Of a DNA stretch of 64,000 bases, positions 8,976 to 17,877 are shown piece by piece. A program made the position numbers and the translations under genes. How positions within the stretch are numbered: position 1 is the first letter of the stretch; every line of letters starts with the position of its first letter. This stretch comes from Vibrio sp. UBA2441 (GTDB lineage: Bacteria; Pseudomonadota; Gammaproteobacteria; Enterobacterales; Vibrionaceae): NCBI GenBank assembly GCA_002342685.1, contig DDQN01000014.1:1-64000 (forward strand). Reading direction: 5' to 3'. A model generated the notes under the pieces. It was not told the DNA's origin and did no database searches. It saw only the letters and a program-made list of their open reading frames with translations.

Positions 8976-10076
8976 CTAGCCCTTTTTACTCGGAAGAAGT
9001 TTCACCCAAACCGTATCGTTACCATTGATGGATATAACTCGGTTATAAGTTTCATAGCCTTCTTTTGACACTGTTACTTGATGACGACCAGCCGGAAGTA
9101 CGATTTCTACGGGAGTACTTCCATATTTCACACCATTGATGGTGACAGAGTCATTATATTGGTCTGAACGTACTTTTACGTTAGCCCACTGCTTATCTTT
9201 GTTAGATTTAGAAGTAGACTTACCTTTAAGACAATAACGAGCTTCAACATTCAACAGTTTACAAGCAGCAACCGCTTCTGGTTTTGCTTGAAGTTGAGCT
9301 TGCATTTGCGTGTTATATGCATTGTTTCCTGAAAAACCACTTTTAATCAATTGGCTTTCCTGAACATGGATGTTTAGTTGAACACCATCAAGGTTTTGTT
9401 TGGCGAGCTTGGCTTCTGTCAGGCTAGATAGCAGTTTTGCCTTAAAGGTTTTAACTGCTTTTTGTTTAGTCAGGTATTTACCTTGATTTGCACATTCACC
9501 AAGTGTCATGGTGGTTGAACAAGTTGTGGTGTAACTTGTTTCCAACACGTTGCTTTCACGTAGTTCTGCAGCGATGCGCTTAACGCGAGCTTCGATATGA
9601 GACTCTTTCAAGTTTTCATATTCGTTGTTAAAGCGTGCTTTCTTTTGCTTAGTCTGTGAAAGACGAACTTCACTTTCCGTGATCTGTTGACTATTATCCA
9701 GCTGACGAGATTGATTATCTTTTACAGATTCCCAAGAGGCTCTGTACTCATTCTGGAAACTAGAAAGGTCGGTTTCTGGATCATCAAGAAGGCGAGAGAA
9801 CTGTTTATCAAGAGCAGATTTGGAACGATTTCGCTTTGCTTCTAGTTCCGAACCTTCTCGTTTAAGAGAGCTACCTTCTTGTTGAAGTTGCTTTAGATTT
9901 GCCGATTCAGAATCATATTCTTGATTCACTGCATCTATATCGGCCTTCTTTTGATCTATCTTTCCATCAATGGCAACAACAGGGTCAATCTGTTGTACTT
10001 CCTCTGTTGCAAAAGATACAGTCGACCAAAAGGGAGTTAGCGCAAGCAATAGCGCTGGGATACGGCGTGTGATCAT
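8976..10076 (-). CDS. exported coiled-coil and PEGA domain protein (short paralogue)
   Basis: A 366-residue paralogue of the neighbouring 607-residue protein, without the FGE domain. The order is signal peptide (MITRRIPALLLALTPF...SFA), charged coiled coil (about 30-170), the conserved block beginning CSTTMTLGECANQ and ending LNIHV, the CKLLNVEARYC segment, and a C-terminal PEGA domain (VTINGVKYGSTPVEIVLPAGRH). I chose the ATG at 10076 over one six codons upstream because AGGGA precedes it and because the paralogue's start aligns there. PEGA domains are usually found in envelope proteins; no function can be assigned. Confidence 0.8.
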   Translation of the reverse strand: MITRRIPALLLALTPFWSTVSFATEEVQQIDPVVAIDGKIDQKKADIDAVNQEYDSESANLKQLQQEGSSLKREGSELEAKRNRSKSALDKQFSRLLDDPETDLSSFQNEYRASWESVKDNQSRQLDNSQQITESEVRLSQTKQKKARFNNEYENLKESHIEARVKRIAAELRESNVLETSYTTTCSTTMTLGECANQGKYLTKQKAVKTFKAKLLSSLTEAKLAKQNLDGVQLNIHVQESQLIKSGFSGNNAYNTQMQAQLQAKPEAVAACKLLNVEARYCLKGKSTSKSNKDKQWANVKVRSDQYNDSVTINGVKYGSTPVEIVLPAGRHQVTVSKEGYETYNRVISINGNDTVWVKLLPSKKG

Positions 10077-10420
10077 AGGTCCCTGCAATAACATTTCTAT
10101 AATTATAAGTAATGAATTAGTTTAATAATTCGAAAAAACACTCAGCTTACATGTACCTGAGTCATATTATTTTCAATCAGCGAGCATACCATTATTCACA
10201 AATGATGTACGGTAAAATTATCATTTTTTGAGCTGTAGAGAATACTATTCTGTTTCGAGTATCAATAAACTATTTACTTAGCAATTGAGCAAGCATTGAC
10301 CGTAGTTTATGTGCGCTTGATCATTGTTCCGTTATTTTTTAAGGTGTTAGCAAGGTTTTGACTCTACCTCCTAACCGGAAGTAAAATGAGATTGTTTCTC
10401 ATGATAGACGAACTTAAATT
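10077..10420. other. divergent intergenic region upstream of the PEGA gene and putR (344 bp)
   Basis: AT-rich gap holding the promoters of the minus-strand PEGA gene and the plus-strand AraC-type gene. I found no reading frame, RNA gene or convincing terminator in it. Confidence 0.45.
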
Positions 10421-11230
10421 ATGGCATCTAACAAGAAATTACCATCAAACCCAAGTCCGAAGCCAAAACCAGCCGAGCTAGTTACGCTTCCGTCTTATAT
10501 GGATTGCCATGATCATGCTTACACACAAGTCGTTATTGGTTTAAAAGGACAAGCTGAATTTGATGTTAATGGGGCAGGCAACCTTATTGGTCCGGGGCAA
10601 GGTTGTGTCGTAACGGCCAGTACGGGCCATGCTTTTGGTGGTGTGATTGGCTCTTCCGATATTTTAGTTTTAAACCTTCCTCAACTGACTAATGACAGCC
10701 CGTTGATGTTAAGTAAGCTGAATGAACTCGCACATTCAGATGTTTTTTTCCAGTTAGATTCTCAGATCCGTCAATTGATTCAAATGCTGGTTACTGAAAT
10801 GCAAACCAATCCCAATGATCTGTTATTAAGCCATGCTTGTAGTGACACAATATTGGCTTTGTTAAATAGGCATACGTCTACCTTTTCGACAGACTGTCGG
10901 GAAAGCCGGCTCGATATTGATGCTATTGACCGATATATAGAAATGCACTTGAGCAAAAAAATATCCGTTCTTCAGCTTGCAGGCAGTGTATTTTTAGGTG
11001 AAAGCCAATTTCATACTCTATTTAAGAGTCAGACTGGAGTGACGCCTCATCAATATGTTTTGAACAAACGAATTGATGCTGCAAAAGCTTATATCGAGCA
11101 AGGTAAGTTTAGCCTGAGTCACATTGCTGATCTTACGGGTTTTACCGGGCAAAGTACTTTTACTCACGCATTTTCTCGTCTGCAAGGATTGTCGCCTTCC
11201 CAGTATAAAAAACGTTATTTTTTGAAATAA
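10421..11230 (+). CDS. putR: AraC-family regulator next to putA, probable PutR
   Basis: Probable proline-responsive activator of the put genes. The 269 residues have an N-terminal cupin-like sensor (DCHDHAYTQVVIGLKGQAEFDVNG, about 25-105) and a C-terminal pair of helix-turn-helix motifs (about 165-265) ending with the AraC signature ALSPSQYKKRY-like segment (GLSPSQYKKRY). It lies 172 bases upstream of putA on the same strand. In Vibrio vulnificus an AraC-type PutR next to putA activates putAP together with CRP; the symbol here rests on that parallel and on position. No strong Shine-Dalgarno is visible before the ATG. Confidence 0.75.
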   Translation: MASNKKLPSNPSPKPKPAELVTLPSYMDCHDHAYTQVVIGLKGQAEFDVNGAGNLIGPGQGCVVTASTGHAFGGVIGSSDILVLNLPQLTNDSPLMLSKLNELAHSDVFFQLDSQIRQLIQMLVTEMQTNPNDLLLSHACSDTILALLNRHTSTFSTDCRESRLDIDAIDRYIEMHLSKKISVLQLAGSVFLGESQFHTLFKSQTGVTPHQYVLNKRIDAAKAYIEQGKFSLSHIADLTGFTGQSTFTHAFSRLQGLSPSQYKKRYFLK

Positions 11231-11402
11231 AACGTTAATGCATATTAAATATGCTGTGTGATAATGTTTATATATTGTTACAAAGACGAGTTTTTCACAA
11301 ATAATCAGGAGTTTTTGACAAGTAATTAACTCAAGCTCAAAATACACTGCTCGCCATGTATAGGATTCCTGGAGTTTTCAGGAGTGAGATTGAGGAAAAC
11401 GC

Positions 11403-14400
11403 ATGTTCACTGCATCTGATGTATTAAAACCAGACTTTATTGAGAAACCACTTGATGAGTTATGGTCGTTGATCTCGCCATTGTATATGGTGGATGAATC
11501 TGCATGGCTAAAAGAGTTACTTCCGTTGGCAATGCCTTCTGATTCTGAAAAAAATGAGATTGAAAATAAAACGACCAATCTGATTAAGATGATACGAGCA
11601 GACAAGAAGTCGATTCAGATGATCGACGCACTGCTTCTTGAATATAGTTTGGATACTCAGGAAGGTATTCTGCTGATGTGTCTGGCTGAGGCATTGATGC
11701 GTATACCAGATAGCGCAACTGCCGATGCTTTAATTCGCGACAAACTTACTGTTGCAGATTGGAAATCCCACCTTAAAAATTCAGACTCCGTATTTGTGAA
11801 TGCTTCTACTTGGGGTTTGATGCTCACTGGCAAAGTTGTTGGACTTGCTGAAAATGAGACTAAGAGTTCAACTCAGGCAGTCACTCGTCTGGTCAACAAA
11901 TTGTCTGAGCCTGTAATTCGTCAGGCAATGCATCAGGCGATGAAGATCATGGGACATCAATTTGTTCTGGGTCGAACTATTCACGAGGCGCAAAAAAATG
12001 CTCAACCTCAACTGGAAAGAGGGTATGACTATTCTTTTGATATGTTGGGGGAAGCCGCTCTTACTACTGTGGATGCGGAAAAGTATTATCGAGATTACTT
12101 AAATGCTATCGAGTCCATTGGTAACAACAATAAAAATAAAGACTTAGCAACCTCATCTATTTCAATTAAATTGTCTGCGTTACATCCTCGATATGAAGTG
12201 GCGAATGAAGACCGAGTCATGACCGAGCTATATGGCACGTTGATTCGTTTGTCTACTCGTGCAAGGGAACTCGATGTTGCGATTACGATAGATGCCGAAG
12301 AGATGGATCGACTAGAATTGTCACTTCGTTTATTTCAAAAGCTATACCAGAGTGAAGAAATAAAAGGTTGGGGGAAATTTGGCCTTGTTGTTCAGTCCTA
12401 TTCAAAACGCGCTCTACCGGTTTTGGCGTGGTTAGCGGCATTAGCAAAAACACAGCAAGATCTCATTCCTCTTCGCCTCGTTAAAGGTGCTTATTGGGAT
12501 AGTGAAGTAAAATGGGCACAACAAGCGGGTTACGAAAACTATTCGGTTTTCACTCGTAAAGAGGCAACTGATGTATCTTATCTAGCTTGTGCCAGATTCT
12601 TGTTAAGTAATGCTGTTCGAGGAAATATCTATCCTCAATTTGCCAGCCATAATGCACAAACCGTTACTTCAATTGCGGTAATGACCAATCATAACGATTA
12701 TGAATTTCAGCGGCTGCATGGAATGGGTGAATCTCTTTATAACCATGCAATGGACACTTTCAAGGCACATGTTCGTATTTATGCGCCAGTGGGAAATCAT
12801 AAAGACTTGCTACCATATTTGGTACGTCGTCTTCTGGAGAATGGGGCTAATAGTTCATTTGTGCACCGTTTAGTTGACGCAAGATGCCCGATTGAAACGC
12901 TAACTGAGCATCCCGTAGATATGCTGCTCGGTTGCGAAACACTGCATAACAATAAGATTCCTCTACCGGTGAACATTTTCCCTGAACGCTTAAATTCGAA
13001 GGGAGTTAACATTGATATTGATAGCGAGTTGGAAGCTTTTGAGAGAGAAGTAAACACTCACTTAGAAAAAACGTGGACTGCTGGACCCGTTATCAATGGT
13101 CAGTCAAAATACGAAAGCATGATCAAGGCAGAAATGCCGATCGAATTAATTACTGCGCCTTATGATCGAGACATAGAGGTAGGTAGTGTGGCTTTTGCTT
13201 CCCTTGATCATGTTTCCGAAGTGATAGCTACTGCTGAGCATGCTTTCGGGGAGTGGCAAGGCGTGCCAGCCGATAAGCGTGGAGAGTATTTAGATAAATT
13301 GGCAGATTTGTTGGAACAAAATCTGGCCGAACTTGTTGCGCTTTGTCATAAAGAAGCGGGCAAGACAGTTCATGATGGTATTGATGAAGTACGCGAAGCG
13401 GTTGATTTTTGTCGTTATTACTCAAAACAGGCCGATGTCTTTTCGACTCAGCAATTTCAGGGGTTTTTAGGCTCTTCTCAAACGATGACTCGACATGGCA
13501 GAGGAGTCTTTGTCTGTATTAGTCCATGGAATTTTCCTTTAGCTATTTTCCTGGGTCAGATTAGTGCTGCACTTATGGCTGGAAACAGTGTGATAGCCAA
13601 ACCTGCAGAACAGACTTGCTTAATTGCCGCAAAAGCTTTTGAGTTGATAAAACAAGCGGGCTTTCCTGATGGTGTTGCACAATTGCTTCCGGGGCGTGGT
13701 GCTGATGTTGGAGCTGCTTTAACAACGCATGCATCCATCGCTGGTGTCGCGTTTACTGGTTCTACAGAAACAGCGCATCGTATCAATCAATCTTTGGCGA
13801 AGAGAGACTCTGTACCTGTCCCATTTATTGCGGAGACGGGTGGACAGAATGCCATGATTGTAGATAGTACAGCGTTGCCCGAGCAAGTGGTTCGCGACGT
13901 TATACGCTCGGCATTTGCTTCCGCAGGTCAGCGTTGCTCTGCTCTTAGGGTTCTTTTTCTTCAAGAAGATATTGCAGATAGAATTATCGAGCTTATTAAA
14001 GGTGCAATGAGCGAACTGTCGGTAGGTTTACCTCACTTACACAAAACCGATGTCGGTCCGGTCATCGATAGTTTGGCGAAGAAAAAACTGCTAAACCATA
14101 TCGAAGAGATGAAATTATCACAGACCTTGATAAAAGAGTTAACGCTCAATGATAGCTGTGCAGGTGGACACTTTGTTGCACCAGCTGCATTTGAGATCTC
14201 AGGCATTTCAGTTTTAAAACAAGAACATTTTGGCCCTATATTGCATATCGTGCGTTTTAAAGCTCAGGATATCGGAAAAGTCGTAGATGAGATCAACCAA
14301 ACTGGTTTTGGTCTTACTATGGGAGTACACAGCCGAAATGAAACAACCTATCGTCAAATTGAGAAAAATATAAGGGTTGGTAACTGTTATATCAATCGGG

Positions 14401-14531
14401 ATCAGGTTGGTGCGGTTGTTGGGGTTCAGCCATTTGGTGGGCAAGGTCTTTCAGGTACTGGACCGAAAGCGGGTGGGCCGCATTATTTATACCGATTTAC
14501 TCAGGCTAAATACCAAAGAGGAGATGCATAA
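11403..14531 (+). CDS. putA: bifunctional proline dehydrogenase / L-glutamate-gamma-semialdehyde dehydrogenase
   Basis: Converts proline to glutamate in two channelled steps using FAD and NAD. The 1042 residues carry a proline dehydrogenase barrel (about 190-480, with RLVKGAYWD and the ARFLLS and RVYAPVG-like segments) and an aldehyde dehydrogenase domain (about 560-1020) with catalytic Cys845 in GQRCSALR, plus FTGSTETA and the general-base ETGGQN. The N-terminus lacks the ribbon-helix-helix repressor domain of E. coli PutA, so this is a non-regulatory PutA and control must come from elsewhere, consistent with the upstream putR. GAGGA precedes the ATG. A weak CRP-like sequence (TGTGATAATGTTTATA) is at 11257. 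The stop overlaps the next gene's start. Confidence 0.96.
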   Translation: MFTASDVLKPDFIEKPLDELWSLISPLYMVDESAWLKELLPLAMPSDSEKNEIENKTTNLIKMIRADKKSIQMIDALLLEYSLDTQEGILLMCLAEALMRIPDSATADALIRDKLTVADWKSHLKNSDSVFVNASTWGLMLTGKVVGLAENETKSSTQAVTRLVNKLSEPVIRQAMHQAMKIMGHQFVLGRTIHEAQKNAQPQLERGYDYSFDMLGEAALTTVDAEKYYRDYLNAIESIGNNNKNKDLATSSISIKLSALHPRYEVANEDRVMTELYGTLIRLSTRARELDVAITIDAEEMDRLELSLRLFQKLYQSEEIKGWGKFGLVVQSYSKRALPVLAWLAALAKTQQDLIPLRLVKGAYWDSEVKWAQQAGYENYSVFTRKEATDVSYLACARFLLSNAVRGNIYPQFASHNAQTVTSIAVMTNHNDYEFQRLHGMGESLYNHAMDTFKAHVRIYAPVGNHKDLLPYLVRRLLENGANSSFVHRLVDARCPIETLTEHPVDMLLGCETLHNNKIPLPVNIFPERLNSKGVNIDIDSELEAFEREVNTHLEKTWTAGPVINGQSKYESMIKAEMPIELITAPYDRDIEVGSVAFASLDHVSEVIATAEHAFGEWQGVPADKRGEYLDKLADLLEQNLAELVALCHKEAGKTVHDGIDEVREAVDFCRYYSKQADVFSTQQFQGFLGSSQTMTRHGRGVFVCISPWNFPLAIFLGQISAALMAGNSVIAKPAEQTCLIAAKAFELIKQAGFPDGVAQLLPGRGADVGAALTTHASIAGVAFTGSTETAHRINQSLAKRDSVPVPFIAETGGQNAMIVDSTALPEQVVRDVIRSAFASAGQRCSALRVLFLQEDIADRIIELIKGAMSELSVGLPHLHKTDVGPVIDSLAKKKLLNHIEEMKLSQTLIKELTLNDSCAGGHFVAPAAFEISGISVLKQEHFGPILHIVRFKAQDIGKVVDEINQTGFGLTMGVHSRNETTYRQIEKNIRVGNCYINRDQVGAVVGVQPFGGQGLSGTGPKAGGPHYLYRFTQAKYQRGDA

Positions 14532-15220
14532 TGAGTGATATTCAAACCTGTTTTTCTCGTTCTTATTCTGCTTGGGAAAAGTGGAACCTGCTTGCGTATG
14601 ATGATAAAAGTGAATACTTACTTTCACTAGAAGGCAAATTAAATAATGGTTTTCAGGAGGCGTTTCAATATCAACTTGTTTGTAGTAAGCAAGTGGTAAG
14701 TCCGGTTTATAATCTAAACGGACCAACCGGAGAAACGAACGAGTTATATACTGCTGGCCGAGGTGTCGGTGTTTTGGTTGTGGATACTCAGCATAACAAT
14801 GTAGAGCTTGCTGCAGGTGCGATGCTCGCCGCGATGTTAGCGGCGGGCAATAGCGTTATTGTTTGTTGTGATACGAAGAGCGTCATCAAGCACCTGAAGC
14901 AAGCGATATCTAAAGCAAATTTCCCTACTGACTTAGTGCAATTTACTTCTTTGGACACACATTTATCTGTATTGGATAAAGATATACGTAATTTTGCGTT
15001 TGTTGGTAGTGAGCAAGCCGTTGTTGAATTAAACAAGGCGCTTGCATTACGTTCTGGTGCAATTACAGCACTAGTTTCTGAAACGGATCTTGATGAATTA
15101 CCGCAGTCTCAAGATCCAAAATTGGTGCTTCGTTTTATTACTGAACGAACACGCACCATTAATGTTACCGCGGTAGGTGGTAATGCCACGCTTCTCGAAT
15201 TGGGAAGTGATGGTCATTAG
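14531..15220 (+). CDS. truncated aldehyde-dehydrogenase-like protein between putA and putP
   Basis: The 229 residues resemble only the NAD-binding half of an aldehyde dehydrogenase: GVGVLVVDTQHNNVELAAGAMLAAMLAAGNSVIV matches the region that normally precedes the catalytic domain, followed by NFAFVGSEQA where FTGS-type motifs lie. There is no catalytic Cys or general-base Glu segment, so it should not be an active dehydrogenase. It is translationally coupled to putA through a TAATG overlap and lies 66 bases before putP. A gene like this appears in this position in Vibrio put clusters (recalled), which argues for a retained role, perhaps structural or regulatory, rather than decay. Confidence 0.75.
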   Translation: MSDIQTCFSRSYSAWEKWNLLAYDDKSEYLLSLEGKLNNGFQEAFQYQLVCSKQVVSPVYNLNGPTGETNELYTAGRGVGVLVVDTQHNNVELAAGAMLAAMLAAGNSVIVCCDTKSVIKHLKQAISKANFPTDLVQFTSLDTHLSVLDKDIRNFAFVGSEQAVVELNKALALRSGAITALVSETDLDELPQSQDPKLVLRFITERTRTINVTAVGGNATLLELGSDGH

Positions 15221-15286
15221 GCCTTATATGTCAAATGCCCCAATGGATTTGGGGCAAGAAAAAACAATGAAACAGAGGATTTTTTA

Positions 15287-16780
15287 ATGATTGAGAATAG
15301 CTTTGCTATTACAGCGACATTTATTGCCTATTTGATAATGATGTTGGCGATTGGTTATGTTGCTTATATGAGAACATCAAGTTCTAGCGACTACTTTTTA
15401 GGTGGACGTTCATTAGGACCATGGCCTGCAGCATTGTCAGCGGGTGCATCTGATATGAGTGGTTGGTTGTTGCTTGGTTTACCCGGGTATGCTTATGCTG
15501 CGGGTATTGAGGCGTTTTGGCTTGCTGGTGGTCTTTTAGTAGGTACATGGGCAAACTGGTATCTTAGCGCCAAACGTTTAAGAACTTATAGTATTGCCAC
15601 TGAAGCGTTGACGATACCTGAGTTCTTAGCTCGTCGGTTTAACGATAATTCAAAATTGATTCAGACTATTTCCGCATTTTTCATATTGCTGTTCTTCCTT
15701 TTTTATACCAGTTCTGGTCTGGTTGCGGGTGGAAAATTGTTTGAAACGGTATTTGGACTAGATTACAGCATCGCCGTTATCATTGGCGCTGTGTGTGTTG
15801 TGTCATACACATTATTCGGTGGTTTTTTGGCTGTATCGTGGACTGATTTGGTTCAAGGCTTGTTAATGTCGGCGGCATTGATGATAGTGCCAGTGGCAGC
15901 GATGAATGGTGGATTAGGCCAGTTAGGCTCTGATTTAGTCGAGATTAACCCTGAATTAATGACTTTCTGGAGTGATTCTAAAGGTGAGCCATTATCAGCG
16001 ATTGCTATCATTTCATTGGTTGCATGGGGATTGGGTTACTTTGGTCAGCCGCATATACTTGCTCGTTTCAAAGCAACCAGAACAAACAAAGATCTGACAA
16101 CAGCACGTCGCATTGCCGTGGTGTGGTCTGCTCTATCTATGGTTGGAGCTATGCTGGTTGGTTTGGTTGGGCTTGTTTATGTAACAAGTACTCAAGGTGG
16201 TCAACTCGCTGATGGAGAGAAAATCTTCATGGTACTGGTAAATGCGATATTCCATCCGGTGATTGCTGGCATCTTACTGGCGGCGATCCTCGCAGCGATT
16301 ATGAGTACTGCAGACTCCCAGTTGCTGGTTTCTTCTTCAGCGCTTGCAGAAGATTTTTACAAACAAGTATTTAAACAAGATGCAACTTCTGAACAAGTAG
16401 TTAAAGTTGGTCGTATTGGTGTTGTATTAATATCTATATTTGCCCTTGTTTTGGCTGCAAACCCAGATAGTTCAGTGCTAGGCTTAGTTTCTTATGCATG
16501 GGCTGGCTTTGGCGCGGCATTTGGTCCGGCTATTGTATTAAGCTTATATTGGCCACGCATGAATAGAAATGGCGCTCTAGCGGGTATTGTTGTTGGTGGT
16601 GTGACTATCGTTGTCTGGAAACAGTTAACTGGTGGATGGTTTGATGTTTATGAAATTGTTCCGGGAATCATCTTATCTGCGGCGTCAATTATTACTGTTA
16701 GCTTGATGAGTAAAGAGCCAGAAAGTGCAGTAGTAGAACAGCATAAAAAGTTTGAGAAATTGCTGACAGAATTAGAGTAA
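15287..16780 (+). CDS. putP: sodium/proline symporter
   Basis: Inner-membrane SSS-family symporter that imports proline with sodium. It has 497 residues and about 13 hydrophobic helices. The family signatures GGRSLGPWPAALSAGASDMSGWLLLGLPG near the N-terminus (Na+ and proline site) and AAIMSTADSQLLVSSSALAEDFYK in the middle are both present. It is the final gene of the put cluster and ends before a strong terminator. GAGGA 8 bases upstream of the ATG supports the start. Confidence 0.96.
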   Translation: MIENSFAITATFIAYLIMMLAIGYVAYMRTSSSSDYFLGGRSLGPWPAALSAGASDMSGWLLLGLPGYAYAAGIEAFWLAGGLLVGTWANWYLSAKRLRTYSIATEALTIPEFLARRFNDNSKLIQTISAFFILLFFLFYTSSGLVAGGKLFETVFGLDYSIAVIIGAVCVVSYTLFGGFLAVSWTDLVQGLLMSAALMIVPVAAMNGGLGQLGSDLVEINPELMTFWSDSKGEPLSAIAIISLVAWGLGYFGQPHILARFKATRTNKDLTTARRIAVVWSALSMVGAMLVGLVGLVYVTSTQGGQLADGEKIFMVLVNAIFHPVIAGILLAAILAAIMSTADSQLLVSSSALAEDFYKQVFKQDATSEQVVKVGRIGVVLISIFALVLAANPDSSVLGLVSYAWAGFGAAFGPAIVLSLYWPRMNRNGALAGIVVGGVTIVVWKQLTGGWFDVYEIVPGIILSAASIITVSLMSKEPESAVVEQHKKFEKLLTELE

Positions 16781-16809
16781 TTTATCATTCTTAAATAACT
16801 TTAATAATT

Positions 16810-16838
16810 AAGGCGTTGGTAATCACCAGCGCCTTTTT
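16810..16838 (+). terminator. intrinsic terminator of the put operon
   Basis: Stem AAGGCGTTGGT / ACCAGCGCCTT (one G-U pair) with loop AATC, followed by TTTT. Confidence 0.9.
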
Positions 16839-16985
16839 TGTGAGCAACTGCTAAAATCTAAGAAAAATGTCTAAAGTTTATTGTTTTATTTGGAGCCGAT
16901 AGCAGATTTTTATGTAATTCATATTATTATTGGTTCGATTTCTGATAAATCAAACAAAAGTTTAGCTTCTTACAAGGGATTTTCG

Positions 16986-17234
16986 ATGCCAGATATACAC
17001 TGTACAGCATGTAAAAAAGTGACTCCTCATAAATCTCTCATGCGTCGTAGCCAAGAAGCCCCGAGTACATTTACGCAAAAATGCGCACATTTTATTACCC
17101 ATGTAGCAAAAGGTAAGCATTATTACCATATGGAGTCGCAACATTTTTGTCGTGGTTGCAACTCTCAAAACATTATGACGGAAACCTCGCTTACCCCACC
17201 AGTGAATACAACAACACAAATGGGTGCATTGTAG
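16986..17234 (+). CDS. small zinc-ribbon-like protein of unknown function
   Basis: An 82-residue protein starting MPDIHCTACKK. AAGGGA lies upstream of this ATG, so I prefer it to the in-frame start 35 codons earlier. It has two CxxC knuckles, C6/C9 and C55/C58, separated by a basic, His-rich linker (HVAKGKHYYHMESQH). This fits one zinc ribbon. It stands alone between the put terminator and its own terminator. Function is not known to me. Confidence 0.6.
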   Translation: MPDIHCTACKKVTPHKSLMRRSQEAPSTFTQKCAHFITHVAKGKHYYHMESQHFCRGCNSQNIMTETSLTPPVNTTTQMGAL

Positions 17235-17275
17235 CTTTCTATTAAGTGTTCGAATGTTCTTAACATCTTTTTAAG

Positions 17276-17304
17276 ATCCAGATAACCTACATCTGGATTT
17301 TTTG
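17276..17304 (+). terminator. intrinsic terminator after the zinc-ribbon gene
   Basis: Perfect stem ATCCAGAT / ATCTGGAT with loop AACCTAC followed by TTTTTG. Confidence 0.85.
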
Positions 17305-17352
17305 TTTAATCCCCTAAAACTACTATTAATAAAATTAGGATCGAGCAAGTAT

Positions 17353-17832
17353 ATGGCTCAACACTTAGATAGAACAGATCGCGAAATTCTGCGAATATTG
17401 ATCAAAAATGGACGCCTTTCGATGGTAGAGTTGGCTAAACAAGTTCATTTGACGACCTCACCATGCTCTGACAGGGTAAAGCGATTGGAGAAAGAGGGAT
17501 ATATTCAGGGGTACCATGCAGAAGTAAGTACTGAAAAACTTGGTTTAGATGTGGTGGTATTTATCCATGTTAGGCTTGATCAGTCGAGTTTTTCAATATT
17601 TGATAAGTTCTCTAAAGCAATCAATTTGATACCAGAAATTGAAGAGTGTTATTCCTTATCTGGTGATTTTGACGCAATGATCAAGGTTCGTGTAAAAGAT
17701 ATGAAAGCATATCAGTTATTTATGTCTCAAAAGCTGGGTACTTTACCTGGGGTGATTCAGACTCGTAGTGAGGTGGTTATCGAGGAACATAAAAAATGCT
17801 TCGGCATTAACCCTGAGCTTGTAACACAGTAG
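17353..17832 (+). CDS. Lrp/AsnC-family transcriptional regulator
   Basis: A 159-residue DNA-binding protein. It has an N-terminal winged helix (LDRTDREILRILIKNGRLSMVELAKQVHLTTSPCSDRVKRLEKEGYI is the family hallmark) and a C-terminal RAM ligand/oligomerisation domain (YSLSGDFDAMIKVRVKDM). I place the start at the ATG of MAQHLDRTDRE; the longer in-frame version adds 17 residues that overlap the preceding terminator. It lies near the put genes, and Lrp-type proteins control proline use in other bacteria, but nothing in the sequence ties this one to them. Confidence 0.88.
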   Translation: MAQHLDRTDREILRILIKNGRLSMVELAKQVHLTTSPCSDRVKRLEKEGYIQGYHAEVSTEKLGLDVVVFIHVRLDQSSFSIFDKFSKAINLIPEIEECYSLSGDFDAMIKVRVKDMKAYQLFMSQKLGTLPGVIQTRSEVVIEEHKKCFGINPELVTQ

Positions 17833-17877
17833 CTAGAAGACGACTTATTGGTCGCCTTCCATATGTAGATTATATGT

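Noticed and set aside
17836..17859. Hairpin GAAGACGAC/GTCGCCTTC between the Lrp-type and ABC genes as a terminator
   Set aside because: One mismatch and no T-run on either strand; too weak to list.
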